A stretch of DNA of 64,000 bases from Peterkaempfera bronchialis (GTDB lineage Bacteria > Actinomycetota > Actinomycetes > Streptomycetales > Streptomycetaceae), in the NCBI RefSeq assembly GCF_003258605.2, contig NZ_CP031264.1:1674001-1738000 (forward strand). Direction: 5' to 3'. This document shows positions 41,690 through 50,781 of this stretch, in pieces (positions within the stretch are counted from its first letter, which is position 1; each line of letters opens with the position of its first letter). The notes beneath the pieces were generated by a model. The model did not search any database. It saw only the letters and a program-made list of their open reading frames with translations, and was not told the DNA's origin. Position numbers and translations under genes: made by a program.

Positions 41690-41770
41690 AGCCCCACTCC
41701 CCCACCCGGCGCACGGCAACCCGGCTGCCATCCGTGCTGCATCCCCATCAGCGCGCTGCGGGGAATATCT

Positions 41771-42409
41771 TCACCCAGCGGCCGGGGAATCGTCTGAACC
41801 CGTTCTGGCACGGGCGCTTTGATCATCAACCACTTGTACAGGGCCGAGTTCGCGGGCGAGCCGATCGAGGAAGTCGTGCGCATATGCGCGACGCTCCGCA
41901 GCGAGCCTCCGGCCAATCGTTGTACGGAAGACAGGCCGATCAAGGTTGCGGCGAGCAATCTCCAACGTGCGCTCGTAGCTCTGGCCCCTGGCGCCCCCGG
42001 TAGTGAACGCCTTGGCAATCCCCAGCGCTCCGACCGCCTCCAGATAGTTCGCGTCGTGAACCACGTTCTCCTCGGAGGTATGCGGATCCACGAGATGGCG
42101 AGCGAGAGCAGCAAGCCCCTCCGTAATCTCCCGGTCGCTCCAGCCGAGCCCTGTCAGAAGCTGCTTGACCATCCGCCGCACACCCGGCTCGGCCATCCGG
42201 TCGGCGACACCATGAAAGCATGCCAGGAAGTAGAGGAGATCCCAACGAAGTTGGAGCTGCTGGCCGACGGTGAGTGGCTCCAGTCTCTTCAGGATCCGCT
42301 GGATGTGCTCAACCCCGTGCGCGACATCCTTCTCTGCGTACAGGGGGCTCGAGCACCCCAGGTAGGGGGCTTCCTGATATCTCCTACCTTCCTCCCCTGC
42401 AGCCGACAT
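41771..42409 (-). CDS. HD-superfamily phosphohydrolase-like protein, HD motif altered
   Basis: A 212-residue helical protein that follows the YedJ-like HD pattern: first His in AHGVEHIQRI, the HD position in ACFHGVAD, and NVVHDANYLEAVGALGIAKAF, close to the family HDADRLDALGAIG segment. The HD doublet itself reads HG, so a metal-binding Asp is lost and the phosphohydrolase activity may be reduced or gone. ATG 42409 follows a GGAG ribosome site. It is convergent with the SerRS gene and not in its operon; a relation to the pathway is only positional. Confidence 0.72.
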   Translation of the reverse strand: MSAAGEEGRRYQEAPYLGCSSPLYAEKDVAHGVEHIQRILKRLEPLTVGQQLQLRWDLLYFLACFHGVADRMAEPGVRRMVKQLLTGLGWSDREITEGLAALARHLVDPHTSEENVVHDANYLEAVGALGIAKAFTTGGARGQSYERTLEIARRNLDRPVFRTTIGRRLAAERRAYAHDFLDRLARELGPVQVVDDQSARARTGSDDSPAAG

Positions 42410-42540
42410 ATCTTTTCTCCGTTCAGGGCAAACGCGTCGGCATCACATGGCCATTCGATATGCCATAGATGCGCCCAGTCAATCCCCACGGTACCTCGAT
42501 GCTGTGAGTCCGCACCATTCCTGCCACCCGTTACGAACCT

Positions 42541-42779
42541 CCGGAATTATGGGGACCGAAGCGAGGAACGTGTCGGTCCAGGCCTTGGCCAAGGCGGCGG
42601 TGACGGTGTGCAGGGCGGGCAGGCCATCGGCCCGCCCTGCGGCGATCCACTGGTCGAGCCCGATCTCTGCGGTATTCGCACATCAGCTCCACGAAGGAGC
42701 GGACGTGGAAAGCCGCCTGATTGGGGGTGGGGCACAGTGCAAGCAGTGACTTCAGCTGCTGGTTCTCATCGTCGCCGAA
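42541..42779 (-). pseudogene. ISL3-type transposase fragment, frameshifted
   Basis: Two adjoining frames on the minus strand give QQLKSLLALCPTPNQAAFHV and then LDQWIAAGRADGLPALHTV. Together these match the late part of ISL3-family transposases, where a run of helices ends in a W/D-rich LPALHS-like motif. A one-base shift near 42662 joins them, and neither end of the gene nor terminal repeats is present. The surrounding 42410-43026 shows no other gene. Confidence 0.55.
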
Positions 42780-43026
42780 GGTGTCGGGAGTTGTCGATCA
42801 CGTCAGGATTGCGACCCCTCAGAGGGGCGATGAGGACCGAGTTGGACGCCACGCAGGCCGCCACGTACGCCTACAGGGCGTCGGGCCGCTGCATCGAAAC
42901 CTGCCCCTCGGCGCGGCGGCGCGGTGGAGCGGTTCGGCCCCCGGCGCGGTCCGGCGCGGTCCAGCAGAACGCGAAGGGCGCGCGCCACCCGCCGGGGTGG
43001 TGCGCGCCCTTGGATCAGCCAGTGCG

Positions 43027-43563
43027 CTAAGACTCCTGCGCGGTGCGCTCCGCGTCTCGCTGCGCCCGCCGAGCGCGCTTCGTTGCGGCCCGCCGCTCCG
43101 CCGCGCGCTGGCGTGCCTTCTCTTCCTCGGCGCGGAGCAGGTCGAGGTACCGCTCCGGGTGCTCGGCACGCAGTGCCTCCAGCGCGCGGCGGCGCGGGTT
43201 AGCCGGCGTGATGAGTTCACCGCGCCGCGCGGCGATGCCGGCGGTGACCGCATCCAGCAGGCGGGCCTCGTGCTCAAGTCGGCCGTGGACTGCACGTGCT
43301 TCGCGGAGGGAAACGCGCCGCGACTGGTCGCCGGGAGCGTTGGGCAGCCTCTTGGTGCTGAGCTGCCGCAGGAGGGATTGCACCGCCTTGCGGGACCGGA
43401 AGGCGAGAGCATCAGACCGGATGGCAGCCGCATCGATGGGGTCCTGCTCGCGGGCGAAGCCTACGAGGGCGGCCTCGTACTCGTCGTCGTCCAGGCCCTC
43501 GTAGTAGGCGATCTCAGCGGCCACAGCGTCTTGGTCAAGCTCAGACAGGTTCCGGGGCGGCAT
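43027..43563 (-). CDS. Hypothetical charged helical protein, mobile-element type
   Basis: A 178-residue protein rich in Arg, Ala and Glu, starting MPPRNLSELDQDAVAAEIAY and ending in a long basic coiled coil (residues about 140-178, ERYLDLLRAEEEKARQRAAE). No domain is recognised. Proteins of this composition are common in actinobacterial plasmids and integrative elements. It stands alone among transposase and beta-propeller fragments, consistent with a decayed mobile element. The ATG at 43563 is the first that gives sensible sequence. Confidence 0.6.
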   Translation of the reverse strand: MPPRNLSELDQDAVAAEIAYYEGLDDDEYEAALVGFAREQDPIDAAAIRSDALAFRSRKAVQSLLRQLSTKRLPNAPGDQSRRVSLREARAVHGRLEHEARLLDAVTAGIAARRGELITPANPRRRALEALRAEHPERYLDLLRAEEEKARQRAAERRAATKRARRAQRDAERTAQES

Positions 43564-43910
43564 CGGTATCCATCTCTGGCGGGGCGCGGGCCTGTCGCTC
43601 TCGGCCTGGTGCGCCGACTGCGGGCCCGCCTGGTCGGTGGGGTGGTGACATGGGGGAGGTGGCCGCTTCGGGACCGGACCTGTCCGTGCCGGATCGTGAC
43701 GGCCTGCGAAGCCGCTCCCCGGCCCCGGCACGCTTCCGCGTGGCCAGTGGGCTCGGCACCTTGATCCCCGCCCTGCCACCCCAGGGGCCACCCCCGAGCT
43801 GAGCAGCAGGGGCGCCTTAGGAACAGGGCGTAGGAGGCGCCTGACAGGTCCGGCCGCGAAGCGGCCACCTCGCGTCGGATCATACCCGCCCAGCAGGCAG
43901 GTTCACCTCG
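43564..43910. other. Region without a recognised gene
   Basis: These 347 bases show only low-quality frames in all directions and no clear hairpin or repeat. Confidence 0.5.
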
Positions 43911-44144
43911 TCACTCCAGGGACGGCCCCCGGCTGGCCTGCTCCTCCTTGACCTGGACGTCGGGCTCAGTCCAGCTGGTCCGCTCCTCCAGCCACGCCGC
44001 CGCCTCCTTGAGCATCAGCGCATGCGCAGTCTGGGATGCCATGAGCACCGCACCGACGGTTGCCAGGGTGAGCCGTCCGTCCTGCAGACCGCCGTTCAGC
44101 TCCACGATCAGCACGCCGACGACGATGGAGCAGACCACGGCCAT
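43911..44144 (-). CDS. Small hypothetical protein with one or two membrane segments
   Basis: A 77-residue frame: hydrophobic residues 1-17 (MAVVCSIVVGVLIVEL), a second apolar helix at 27-42 and an acidic tail. No family is recognised and the ribosome site is weak. It may be a holin-like or accessory protein of the neighbouring mobile-element remains, or a chance frame. Confidence 0.4.
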   Translation of the reverse strand: MAVVCSIVVGVLIVELNGGLQDGRLTLATVGAVLMASQTAHALMLKEAAAWLEERTSWTEPDVQVKEEQASRGPSLE

Positions 44145-44200
44145 GACGCGCTTTCTGGAGGCCGACCAGTGCGCCTGCTACATCGCCGCCAGGAGTAGCG

Positions 44201-44404
44201 GCAGGAACCCTCTACATCGGCAGCTACGACGGCAAGGTCTACACGCTCTACGCCGCCGGCCGTAGCGGCTTACCCCGGGAATTCCGTCAGGCTGGACGAG
44301 CTGTTGCCCCGCAAGGCAACGCAGCCGATGCCCCGGCCAAGCCGACTGACGGCGATGACGTTCGCGGTGGCGCTGCGGGCGGGTCCGACCCGCCGACTGA
44401 CTGA
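44201..44404 (+). pseudogene. C-terminal fragment of a PQQ-like beta-propeller protein
   Basis: The frame opens with AGTLYIGSYDGKVYTLYAAG, a clear beta-propeller repeat of the PQQ-binding-like type often found at the end of actinobacterial Ser/Thr kinases, then runs out in a Pro/Asp tail to a TGA at 44402. No start or preceding repeats are present, so it is a truncated remnant. Confidence 0.55.
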
Positions 44405-44703
44405 CGTCTCGACTGTCCTGTTTGGGATTTGTCGGCTCGCCGGGCGCCACTAAGCACGTGGCCGGACGGGTGCTTGTGACTTCATAGGACCAGAATCGGG
44501 CACCCCCTACTTGCCTGCCCGGTCATGCCCATTCGACGCCGTGCTCGAGCTGCCCCGCGCTCCGCTTCGCCCGACCCCTTGTTGTCCACCTGGCCCGGAC
44601 CATCAGGTGTCGCAGCCGCTGCAGGGGCCGTCGGAGTCCAGCTGATCCTCCAGGCAGACACAGCAGGAAGACCTGTTCAGCCGCTCTCAGGCAAGATCAT
44701 CTC

Positions 44704-44751
44704 CGGGACTTCTCGGGGATTTTCCCGCGCGTCCCGGGGACTCTTCGGGGA
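44704..44751. repeat. Four helically phased CGGGGAC-type direct repeats
   Basis: CGGGAC/CGGGGA(C/T)T elements begin at 44704, 44714, 44735 and 44746, with spacings of 10, 21 and 11 bp, close to whole turns of DNA. Such arrays can be arm-type integrase sites or regulator sites. They lie 95 bp from the 3-prime end of rnpB. Confidence 0.5.
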
Positions 44752-44790
44752 CTTTTTGCCACCTAAACAGGCAAGGGGCCGAAAGACCCG

Positions 44791-44822
44791 AAAGGGCCTC
44801 CGACGCAGGTCAGAGGCCCTTT
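44791..44822 (-). terminator. Terminator of rnpB
   Basis: Perfect 10-bp arms (AAAGGGCCTC and GAGGCCCTTT) with a 12-nt loop. On the minus strand it begins 23 nt after the rnpB 3-prime end and is followed by TTT. Confidence 0.65.
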
Positions 44823-44845
44823 CCAAAACAAAGCCGCAGGTAGCG

Positions 44846-45252
44846 GCGGACGAGTCGGCCTGTACGCCGGGTTCTGTCTCCCGGGAGCCTTGCGGCGCCC
44901 GGGGAGGCGGCCATCCATCTAGGGCTGCCGTTGCCGACAGCCTCGTGCGGTCTACCCGCGGACTCGGGCGGGCAGCCCTCGAACATCCGCGCAGAGCGCC
45001 CGGAGGCGCTCCATCTTGACCTTGCTCCGGGTGGGGTTTACCGAGCCGTCCGAGTCACCCCGGACGCTGGTGGTCTCTTACACCACCGTTTCACCCTTAC
45101 CGGGGGCCGAGGCCCCCGGCGGTCTGCTTTCTGTGGCACTGTCCCGCGGGTCACCCCGGGTGGGCGTTACCCACCACCCTGCCCTGTGGAGCCCGGACGT
45201 TCCTCGGCGGGTCCGTGGACCCGTCGCGACCGCCCGGCCGGCTCGTCCGCCG
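44846..45252 (-). ncRNA. rnpB: RNase P RNA
   Basis: The minus strand reads as an actinobacterial type A RNase P RNA of about 405 nt. P1 is formed by GCGGACGAG near 45250 and CTCGTCCGC near 44850. Conserved core segments are GAGGAACGTCCGGGCTCCAC near the 5-prime end, GGGTGAAACGGTGG in the middle, and GATGGATGGCCGCC plus ACAGAACCCGG near the 3-prime end. The RNA is the catalytic part of the enzyme that trims tRNA 5-prime ends. The ends are placed from the P1 pairing and may be off by a few bases. Confidence 0.93.
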
Positions 45253-45307
45253 TGCGGACCATGCTAGCCGACCGGAGCGGGCGACCGTGCGGGGGCGGGA
45301 GCGGGGC

Positions 45308-46459
45308 TCAGCTCTGGGCGGCCAGGTCGTCCTCTTCGAAGTCGAAGCCGGTCTCGTCGGCTCCGGCGACCATCATGCCCATCATGCCGTCCAGGTCCTT
45401 CTTGGTGAGGGCGACGGCGCCGGTGGGCGCCTGGACCGCTGCCGCTTCACGCGAGAGGGAGAGCTTGACGACCATGTGGTCGTCGGAGGTGGCCTTGGGC
45501 ACCAGCTGGGCGAAGTCGAAGCCGATCGAGGTGATCACGCCGTCCTTGATCAGCAGCTCGGCCGAGACCTGGCGGTCCGGGATCTCGTTGAGCGAGCTGG
45601 TCGGCAGCTCCTTGTCCAGCCCGGGGAACTGCTTGGCCAGCGGCGTCAGCGCCTTCTCCAGGTCCCGCACCAGGGTGCGGGCCGGGGCGGAGATGAGGAT
45701 GCGGTCGGCGTCGCCCTGGCGGCCCTTCTCCTCGAAGGTCACATCGCGGGAGAGCACGCTGCCGAGGGCGTCCAGCAGCTTCCGCTGGGTGTCGGCGTCC
45801 ACCGACGGGGCGGCCGACGGCTTGGCTCCCGCCTGCCCCCCCAGGTCATTGGTGAACTGCTCCATCAGCTTGCTGTCGAAGGAGATCCACTTGCCCTGCA
45901 GGGCCTCCTTGAACACCTTGAGCTCGGGAGGCAGCTCGGACTCCATGCTCCGCAGCTCGCTCGCGTCCTCCCCGACCAGCCCGGCCAGCCCGTCGACGTC
46001 CACGCGCGCGTACGCCGTGCCGCCGACCTGGCGGATCTCCGCGAGGGCGGAGCTGCCCTTGCCGTGCAGGGCGAGGCCGAAGTCGATGGCGTCGGCACCG
46101 GTCAGCGCGTTCAGCCCGGTCCCACCGGAGGTGGACTTCAGCGACTCGACGTCCTTGAGGGGCTTGTCGGCGCTGACCGTGAAGGCGAGGCGCACCGAGG
46201 CCAGGTTCGCCGCGTCCTCGGGCTTCATCTTGTCGTCGGTGAGCGCGGAGAAGGCGCGGATCTGCGCGGCGGTGGAGTCGATGGACAGCTCACCGCCGAG
46301 GGTCCGGCCCTCGGCCAGCTTCTCGAAGGCCGACTGGACCTTCTGGGCGGCGGTCAGTTCCTTGACGGCGCCACAGGCGGTGACCCCGGTGGCGAGCAGT
46401 GCGGCGCAGCCTGCCGCCGTCAGGGCGACGCGGGTGGCCTTGCGTATGGCGGTGATGAT
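45308..46459 (-). CDS. Putative lipoprotein without a canonical start codon
   Basis: A protein of about 380 residues. The first ATG in frame (46228) lies inside the mature protein. Upstream the same frame encodes a lipoprotein signal: RKATRVALTAAGCAALL then the lipobox VTAC, with Cys at residue 29 if counted from 46459. No ATG, GTG or TTG lies between the preceding in-frame TGA and this signal; the candidates are ATC at 46459, just after GAGAGAAG, or ATA at 46447 where ATG would give an ideal signal. The mature part is an LppX/LprG-unlike, polar, two-repeat protein seen in streptomycetes. Function unknown; anchored outside the membrane. Confidence 0.75.
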   Translation of the reverse strand: MITAIRKATRVALTAAGCAALLATGVTACGAVKELTAAQKVQSAFEKLAEGRTLGGELSIDSTAAQIRAFSALTDDKMKPEDAANLASVRLAFTVSADKPLKDVESLKSTSGGTGLNALTGADAIDFGLALHGKGSSALAEIRQVGGTAYARVDVDGLAGLVGEDASELRSMESELPPELKVFKEALQGKWISFDSKLMEQFTNDLGGQAGAKPSAAPSVDADTQRKLLDALGSVLSRDVTFEEKGRQGDADRILISAPARTLVRDLEKALTPLAKQFPGLDKELPTSSLNEIPDRQVSAELLIKDGVITSIGFDFAQLVPKATSDDHMVVKLSLSREAAAVQAPTGAVALTKKDLDGMMGMMVAGADETGFDFEEDDLAAQS

Positions 46460-46838
46460 CGTCTTCTCTCGGCGGGCGGCCGGTGTGCCGCGGTGATCAA
46501 CGTCTCGCCCCAGCGAACCACAGAGCTTTCACAGGGGCATGCGAATTACCAAGCGGTCGTCAAGCTATCGCACAGGTGTGACAACCGGCCCTTCGGGTCA
46601 TGGAGGGCCCGGCCCGCGCGGGCGACCTGACGGGTGCTCCTGACGGGGGTCCAGGCGGTCCGGGTGATCCGCCCCGTACGGGGACCCGGGGCCCGGTGAG
46701 CAGGGACGTTCGGCCCAGTACGGGCGAGGATGTCCGGCCCTGTCCGACCCTGAACGGTGCTGACGATCATTGAGCCGCGCCGGGGCCGGTCTGGTCCGGG
46801 CTCCGCCGATGTGTGTGTTCCGTGAAGGGGTTCGGGCT
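46460..46838. other. Divergent promoter region, no gene
   Basis: A 379-bp gap between the minus-strand lipoprotein and the plus-strand cytochrome oxidase gene. Several CCGGCCC-type short repeats are present but no gene or convincing hairpin. Confidence 0.5.
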
Positions 46839-48509
46839 GTGAGTGCCGTCTGGGCAGAGGGAGAGAAGGCGGTGGTCCGCCCCGGTGAAGTGACGGGGAA
46901 GCACGGCCGGTCGGCGCTGAGGTGGCTGACCACTACCGACCACAAGACGATCGGCACCATGTATCTGGTGTCGTCGTTCGGGTTCTTCCTGATTGGCGGG
47001 GTACTGGCGCTGGTGATGCGGGCCGAACTGGCCCGGCCGGGCACCCAGGTGGTGACCAATGAGCAGTTCAACCAGGCGTTCACCATGCACGGCAGCATCA
47101 TGCTGCTGCTCTTCGCCATGCCGCTCTTCACCGGCTTCGCCAACTGGATCATGCCCTTGCAGATAGGCGCCCCGGATGTGGCGTTCCCCCGGCTGAACAT
47201 GCTCTCGTACTGGCTCTTCATGTTCGGCTCGCTGATCGCGGCGGCGGGCTTCCTCACCCCGCAGGGCGCCGCCGACTTCGGCTGGTTCGCCTATGCGCCG
47301 CTCTCCGACGCCATCCACTCGCCCGGGGTCGGCGCCGACATGTGGATCATGGGGGTGGCGCTCTCCGGGTTCGGCAGCATCCTGGGCGCCGTCAACTTCA
47401 TCACCACCATCCTCTGCCTGCGGGCTCCCGGCATGACGATGTTCCGGATGCCGATCTTCACCTGGAACGTCCTGCTCACCGCACTGCTGATCCTGATCGT
47501 CTTCCCGGTACTGGCCGCCGCGCTCTTCGGCCTGGAGGCGGACCGCAAGTTCGGCGCCCATGTCTTCGACCCGGCCAGCGGCGGCGCCATGCTCTGGCAG
47601 CACCTCTTCTGGTTCTTCGGGCACCCCGAGGTGTACGTGCTGGCGCTGCCGTTCTTCGGGATCGTCTCGGAGATCATCCCGGTCTTCAGCCGCAAGCCGA
47701 TGTTCGGCTACGCGGGCCTCATCGCGGCCACCATCGCCATCGGCGGGCTCTCGATCACGGTCTGGGCGCACCACATGTATGTCACCGGACAGGTGCTGCT
47801 GCCCTTCTTCTCCTTTATGACCTTCCTCATCGCCGTGCCCACCGGGGTCAAGTTCTTCAACTGGATCGGCACCATGTGGAAGGGGTCGCTCTCCTTCGAG
47901 ACGCCCATGCTGTGGACCACCGGCTTCCTGGTCACCTTTGTCTTCGGCGGCCTGACCGGGGTGCTGCTGGCCTCCCCGCCGATCGACTTCCATGTGTCGG
48001 ACTCGTACTTCGTGGTCGCGCACTTCCACTACACCCTCTTCGGCACGGTGGTGTACGCGATGTTCGCCGGATTCCACTTCTGGTGGCCCAAGATGACCGG
48101 GAAAATGCTGGACGAGCGGCTGGGGAAGATCACCTTCTGGACCCTCACCATCGGCTTCCACACCACCTTCCTGGTGCAGCACTGGCTGGGCGCCGAGGGC
48201 ATGCCCCGCCGCTACGCCGACTACCTCGCCTCCGACGGCTTCACCACCCTCAACACCGTCTCCACCATCGGCTCCTTCCTGCTCGGCCTGTCGATCCTGC
48301 CGTTCCTCTACAACGTCTGGAAGACCGCCAAGTACGGCGAGAAGATCACCGTGGACGACCCCTGGGGCTGGGGCCGCTCCCTGGAGTGGGCCACCTCCTG
48401 CCCGCCGCCCCGGCACAACTTCCGCTCCCTGCCGCGCATCCGCTCCGAATCCCCCGCCTTCGACCTGCACCACCCGGAGATGGCTGCCGCCGAGTCGGCC
48501 CTGCACTGA
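46839..48509 (+). CDS. ctaD: Cytochrome c oxidase subunit I (aa3 type)
   Basis: A 556-residue, 12-helix haem-copper oxidase subunit. Haem ligands and the CuB site are visible: FTMHGS (low-spin haem His), [10 protein letters not shown] (CuB His and the cross-linked Tyr), WAHHMYVTG (two CuB His) and HFHYTLFG (both haems). The K-channel region follows the A-type pattern. It reduces O2 at the end of the respiratory chain and pumps protons. GTG 46839 follows AAGGGG. No ctaC, ctaE or qcr genes are adjacent, so this may be a second, solitary ctaD copy, as found in several streptomycetes. Confidence 0.95.
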   Translation: MSAVWAEGEKAVVRPGEVTGKHGRSALRWLTTTDHKTIGTMYLVSSFGFFLIGGVLALVMRAELARPGTQVVTNEQFNQAFTMHGSIMLLLFAMPLFTGFANWIMPLQIGAPDVAFPRLNMLSYWLFMFGSLIAAAGFLTPQGAADFGWFAYAPLSDAIHSPGVGADMWIMGVALSGFGSILGAVNFITTILCLRAPGMTMFRMPIFTWNVLLTALLILIVFPVLAAALFGLEADRKFGAHVFDPASGGAMLWQHLFWFFGHPEVYVLALPFFGIVSEIIPVFSRKPMFGYAGLIAATIAIGGLSITVWAHHMYVTGQVLLPFFSFMTFLIAVPTGVKFFNWIGTMWKGSLSFETPMLWTTGFLVTFVFGGLTGVLLASPPIDFHVSDSYFVVAHFHYTLFGTVVYAMFAGFHFWWPKMTGKMLDERLGKITFWTLTIGFHTTFLVQHWLGAEGMPRRYADYLASDGFTTLNTVSTIGSFLLGLSILPFLYNVWKTAKYGEKITVDDPWGWGRSLEWATSCPPPRHNFRSLPRIRSESPAFDLHHPEMAAAESALH

Positions 48510-48536
48510 GCCCGCCACCGGAGGAGGAGCAGGAAC

Positions 48537-49067
48537 ATGTCCCACATCGTCCTCGGCCTGGGCGCGGCGGCGCTGACCGCCGCCGGCTCGGTCTGGTACC
48601 TGCCGGCCGCCGCCGACCTGCGCGCAGGCGACGACCGCCCGCGCTCCACCCGCGCCGCCGCCCGGGCCTGCCTGGCCTGGTGGGCCACCTGCGGCGCGCT
48701 CGCCCTGGTCCTGCCGGCCACCTCGGGCTGGGCGGCACCCGGTGCGGTGGCGGCGGCGGGCGCCACCACGGCCGCCGCGCTGCGCCTGCGGGCCGGGCTG
48801 CTCCACCGGGCCGAGCAGCGCGAGGAGGCCGGGCGCTGGGCGGCGCTCGGCGGCCCGGTACCCATCGCCGACCGGGCCCGGACTCGGGCCCGGGCCCGGC
48901 GCACCTTTCTGGTGTGGCTGCTCAGCGGTCTGGCTGCGGCCTGCGCCACCGCCGGAGCCCTGCTGGCCACGGCGGGCACCGGGGGCACCCTGCCCGCCAC
49001 CGCTGCGGCGGCGGTCGCGCTGCTCTCCCTGGTGGTGGCCGCAGCGCGTTCCCACACCCTGCGATAG
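48537..49067 (+). CDS. Hypothetical membrane protein after ctaD
   Basis: A 176-residue Ala-rich protein with four predicted membrane helices (about 3-22, 45-68, 70-85 and 120-170 as two). A strong ribosome site (GGAGGAGGAG) precedes the ATG, and the gene follows ctaD by 27 bp, so they are probably co-transcribed. No family is recognised. A cytoplasmic loop rich in Arg (ADRARTRARARR) follows the third helix. Confidence 0.75.
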   Translation: MSHIVLGLGAAALTAAGSVWYLPAAADLRAGDDRPRSTRAAARACLAWWATCGALALVLPATSGWAAPGAVAAAGATTAAALRLRAGLLHRAEQREEAGRWAALGGPVPIADRARTRARARRTFLVWLLSGLAAACATAGALLATAGTGGTLPATAAAAVALLSLVVAAARSHTLR

Positions 49068-49096
49068 GGGGCGGCGGCCAGGCCGCCGGGAGGTCG

Positions 49097-49125
49097 GGCC
49101 GGGCGGCGGCGGTGCGCCCGGCCCG
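49097..49125. terminator. Hairpin between convergent genes
   Basis: Arms GGGCCGGGCG and CGCCCGGCCC with a 9-nt loop, in the gap between the ctaD operon and phoD. Confidence 0.6.
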
Positions 49126-49138
49126 CAGGAGGTTGCTT

Positions 49139-50761
49139 TCAGGCCGTCTTGAGACCGGGCTTCCCCGCCTCGGAGACCAAGGAGGCCGCCGTGGTGAGGG
49201 GGGCACCGGGGGTGGTGACGGCGGAGACGGTCTTGAAGTCGGCGCGGATGCGGTGCCGGTCGAGGTGGCAGGTCGCATAGCCCCGGCGGCCGTCGTAGAA
49301 GCGCAGGTGGGGGTTGGCGGCCAGCAGGGTGTCGTGGTTGGCGGGGCGCTCGGCGCCGTCCTGGCCGCTGGTGATGGAGGAGGTGACCAGTTCGACGCCG
49401 AGGGTGCGGGAGGCGGGGTCGTCGAAGTCGGCCTTGAGGTCGAAGGCGTAGTGGACATGGACATCCCCGCTGAGGACGACCAGGTTGTCGACCCCTGCGT
49501 GCCGAGCGCCGGTCAGGATGCGCTCGCGGGCGGCGGGGTAGCCGTCCCAGGCGTCCATGGAGAGCTTGGAGCGGGCGGCGGTGCTGTTCTTCCGCTGGGA
49601 GAAGACGACCTGCTGGGCGATGATGTTCCAGCGGGCGCGGGACGAGGCCAGGCCGTCCAGCAGCCACTTCTCCTGGGTGGCGCCGGTCATGGTGCGGGCG
49701 GGGTCCAGCGACTCGGGGCCGGGGTACTGCCAGCCGTCGCCGTACGCCTGGTCGGAGCGGTACTGCCGGGTGTCCAGCACGTCGAACCGGGCCAGCCGCC
49801 CGTAGTCGAAGCGGCGGTAGAGCCGCATGTCGGGGCCGGTGGGCAGCTGCGGTGTGCGCAGCGGCATGTTCTCCCAGTACGCCCGGTAGGCGGCGGCGCG
49901 GCGGATCAGGAACTCCTCCGGCGGGTCGTTGTCCTCGTCGATGGCGCCGGCGTAGTTGTTCTCGGTCTCGTGGTCGTCCCAGGTGACGATCCACGGGTGG
50001 GCGGCGTGGGCGGCCTGGAGGTCGCGGTCGGACTTGTAGAGGGAGTAGCGCAGCCGGTAGTCGTCCAGGGTCTCGGTCTCGGTGTCGAAGAGCGCGGGGA
50101 GTGTCCGGTCGGTGTAGCCGCGGGCGCCGCCGTTGGCGGTCACGGCGTACTCGTAGAGGTAGTCGCCGAGGTGCAGGACGACGTCCAGGTCCTCCCGGGA
50201 GAGGTGGTCGAAGGCGGTGAAGTAGCCGTCGTGGTACGCCTGGCAGGAGACGAAGCCGAACCGCAGGGCGGCGGGCTGGGCGTGCAGCGCCGGGGCGGTG
50301 CGGGTGCGGCCGACCTGGCTGGTCCAGCGGCCGACGTGGAAGCGGTAGAAGTAGCCCCGGGCGGGCTTCAGGCCGCGGGCGTCGACGTGCACGGCGTGGT
50401 GGTACGCCACGTGGGCGGTCTCGGTGCCCCGGGCGACGGGCCGCTTGAACGTTTCGTCCTGGGCGATCTCCCAGTGCACCTCGACCTTGGCCCCGGGCGG
50501 CATGCCGCTGCCGGGCTCGTATGGGCGCGGGGCGAGGCGGGTCCAGAGCACGACGGAGTCGGGGCGGGGGTCTCCGGAGGCCACGCCCAGGGTGAAGGGG
50601 TCCTCGCCGAGGGAACGGGGGTCGGCGGTGGCGGCGTGGGCGGAGGGCAGGTTGGTGGTGAAGGCGAGTGCGGCGGCGGCTCCGGTGGCGGTGAGGAAGC
50701 GGCGGCGGCCGAGGCGGGCGGCGCGGCGCATCTCGGCGGGCGTGGTGGTGTGGAAGTCCAT
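49139..50761 (-). CDS. phoD: Alkaline phosphatase D, Tat-exported
   Basis: A 540-residue PhoD family phosphatase/phosphodiesterase. A twin-arginine signal (RRRFLTATGAAAALAF from residue 19) sends the folded enzyme outside. The N-terminal beta domain is followed by the metal centre: SCQAYHDG (Cys), HLGDYLYEY (Asp), WDDHETENNY (Asp/His) and SGDVHVHYAF (Asp/His). It frees phosphate from phosphodiesters and teichoic acids under phosphate limitation. ATG 50761 gives the correct signal; an upstream in-frame start is less likely. A PHO-box-like array upstream fits PhoP control. Confidence 0.94.
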   Translation of the reverse strand: MDFHTTTPAEMRRAARLGRRRFLTATGAAAALAFTTNLPSAHAATADPRSLGEDPFTLGVASGDPRPDSVVLWTRLAPRPYEPGSGMPPGAKVEVHWEIAQDETFKRPVARGTETAHVAYHHAVHVDARGLKPARGYFYRFHVGRWTSQVGRTRTAPALHAQPAALRFGFVSCQAYHDGYFTAFDHLSREDLDVVLHLGDYLYEYAVTANGGARGYTDRTLPALFDTETETLDDYRLRYSLYKSDRDLQAAHAAHPWIVTWDDHETENNYAGAIDEDNDPPEEFLIRRAAAYRAYWENMPLRTPQLPTGPDMRLYRRFDYGRLARFDVLDTRQYRSDQAYGDGWQYPGPESLDPARTMTGATQEKWLLDGLASSRARWNIIAQQVVFSQRKNSTAARSKLSMDAWDGYPAARERILTGARHAGVDNLVVLSGDVHVHYAFDLKADFDDPASRTLGVELVTSSITSGQDGAERPANHDTLLAANPHLRFYDGRRGYATCHLDRHRIRADFKTVSAVTTPGAPLTTAASLVSEAGKPGLKTA

Positions 50762-50781
50762 GGCAGGTGTCCCCCTCGTAC

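Larger units (their letters stand above)
44405..44845. other. Junction region next to rnpB
   Basis: No gene is recognised in these 441 bases. They hold four CGGGGAC-type repeats (44704-44751) and the rnpB terminator hairpin (44791-44822), and join accessory DNA to the conserved chromosome. Confidence 0.55.

Noticed and set aside
42819-43433. Minus-strand frame of 204 codons overlapping the 43027-43563 gene
   Set aside because: Ser/Arg/Pro-rich shadow of the better frame.
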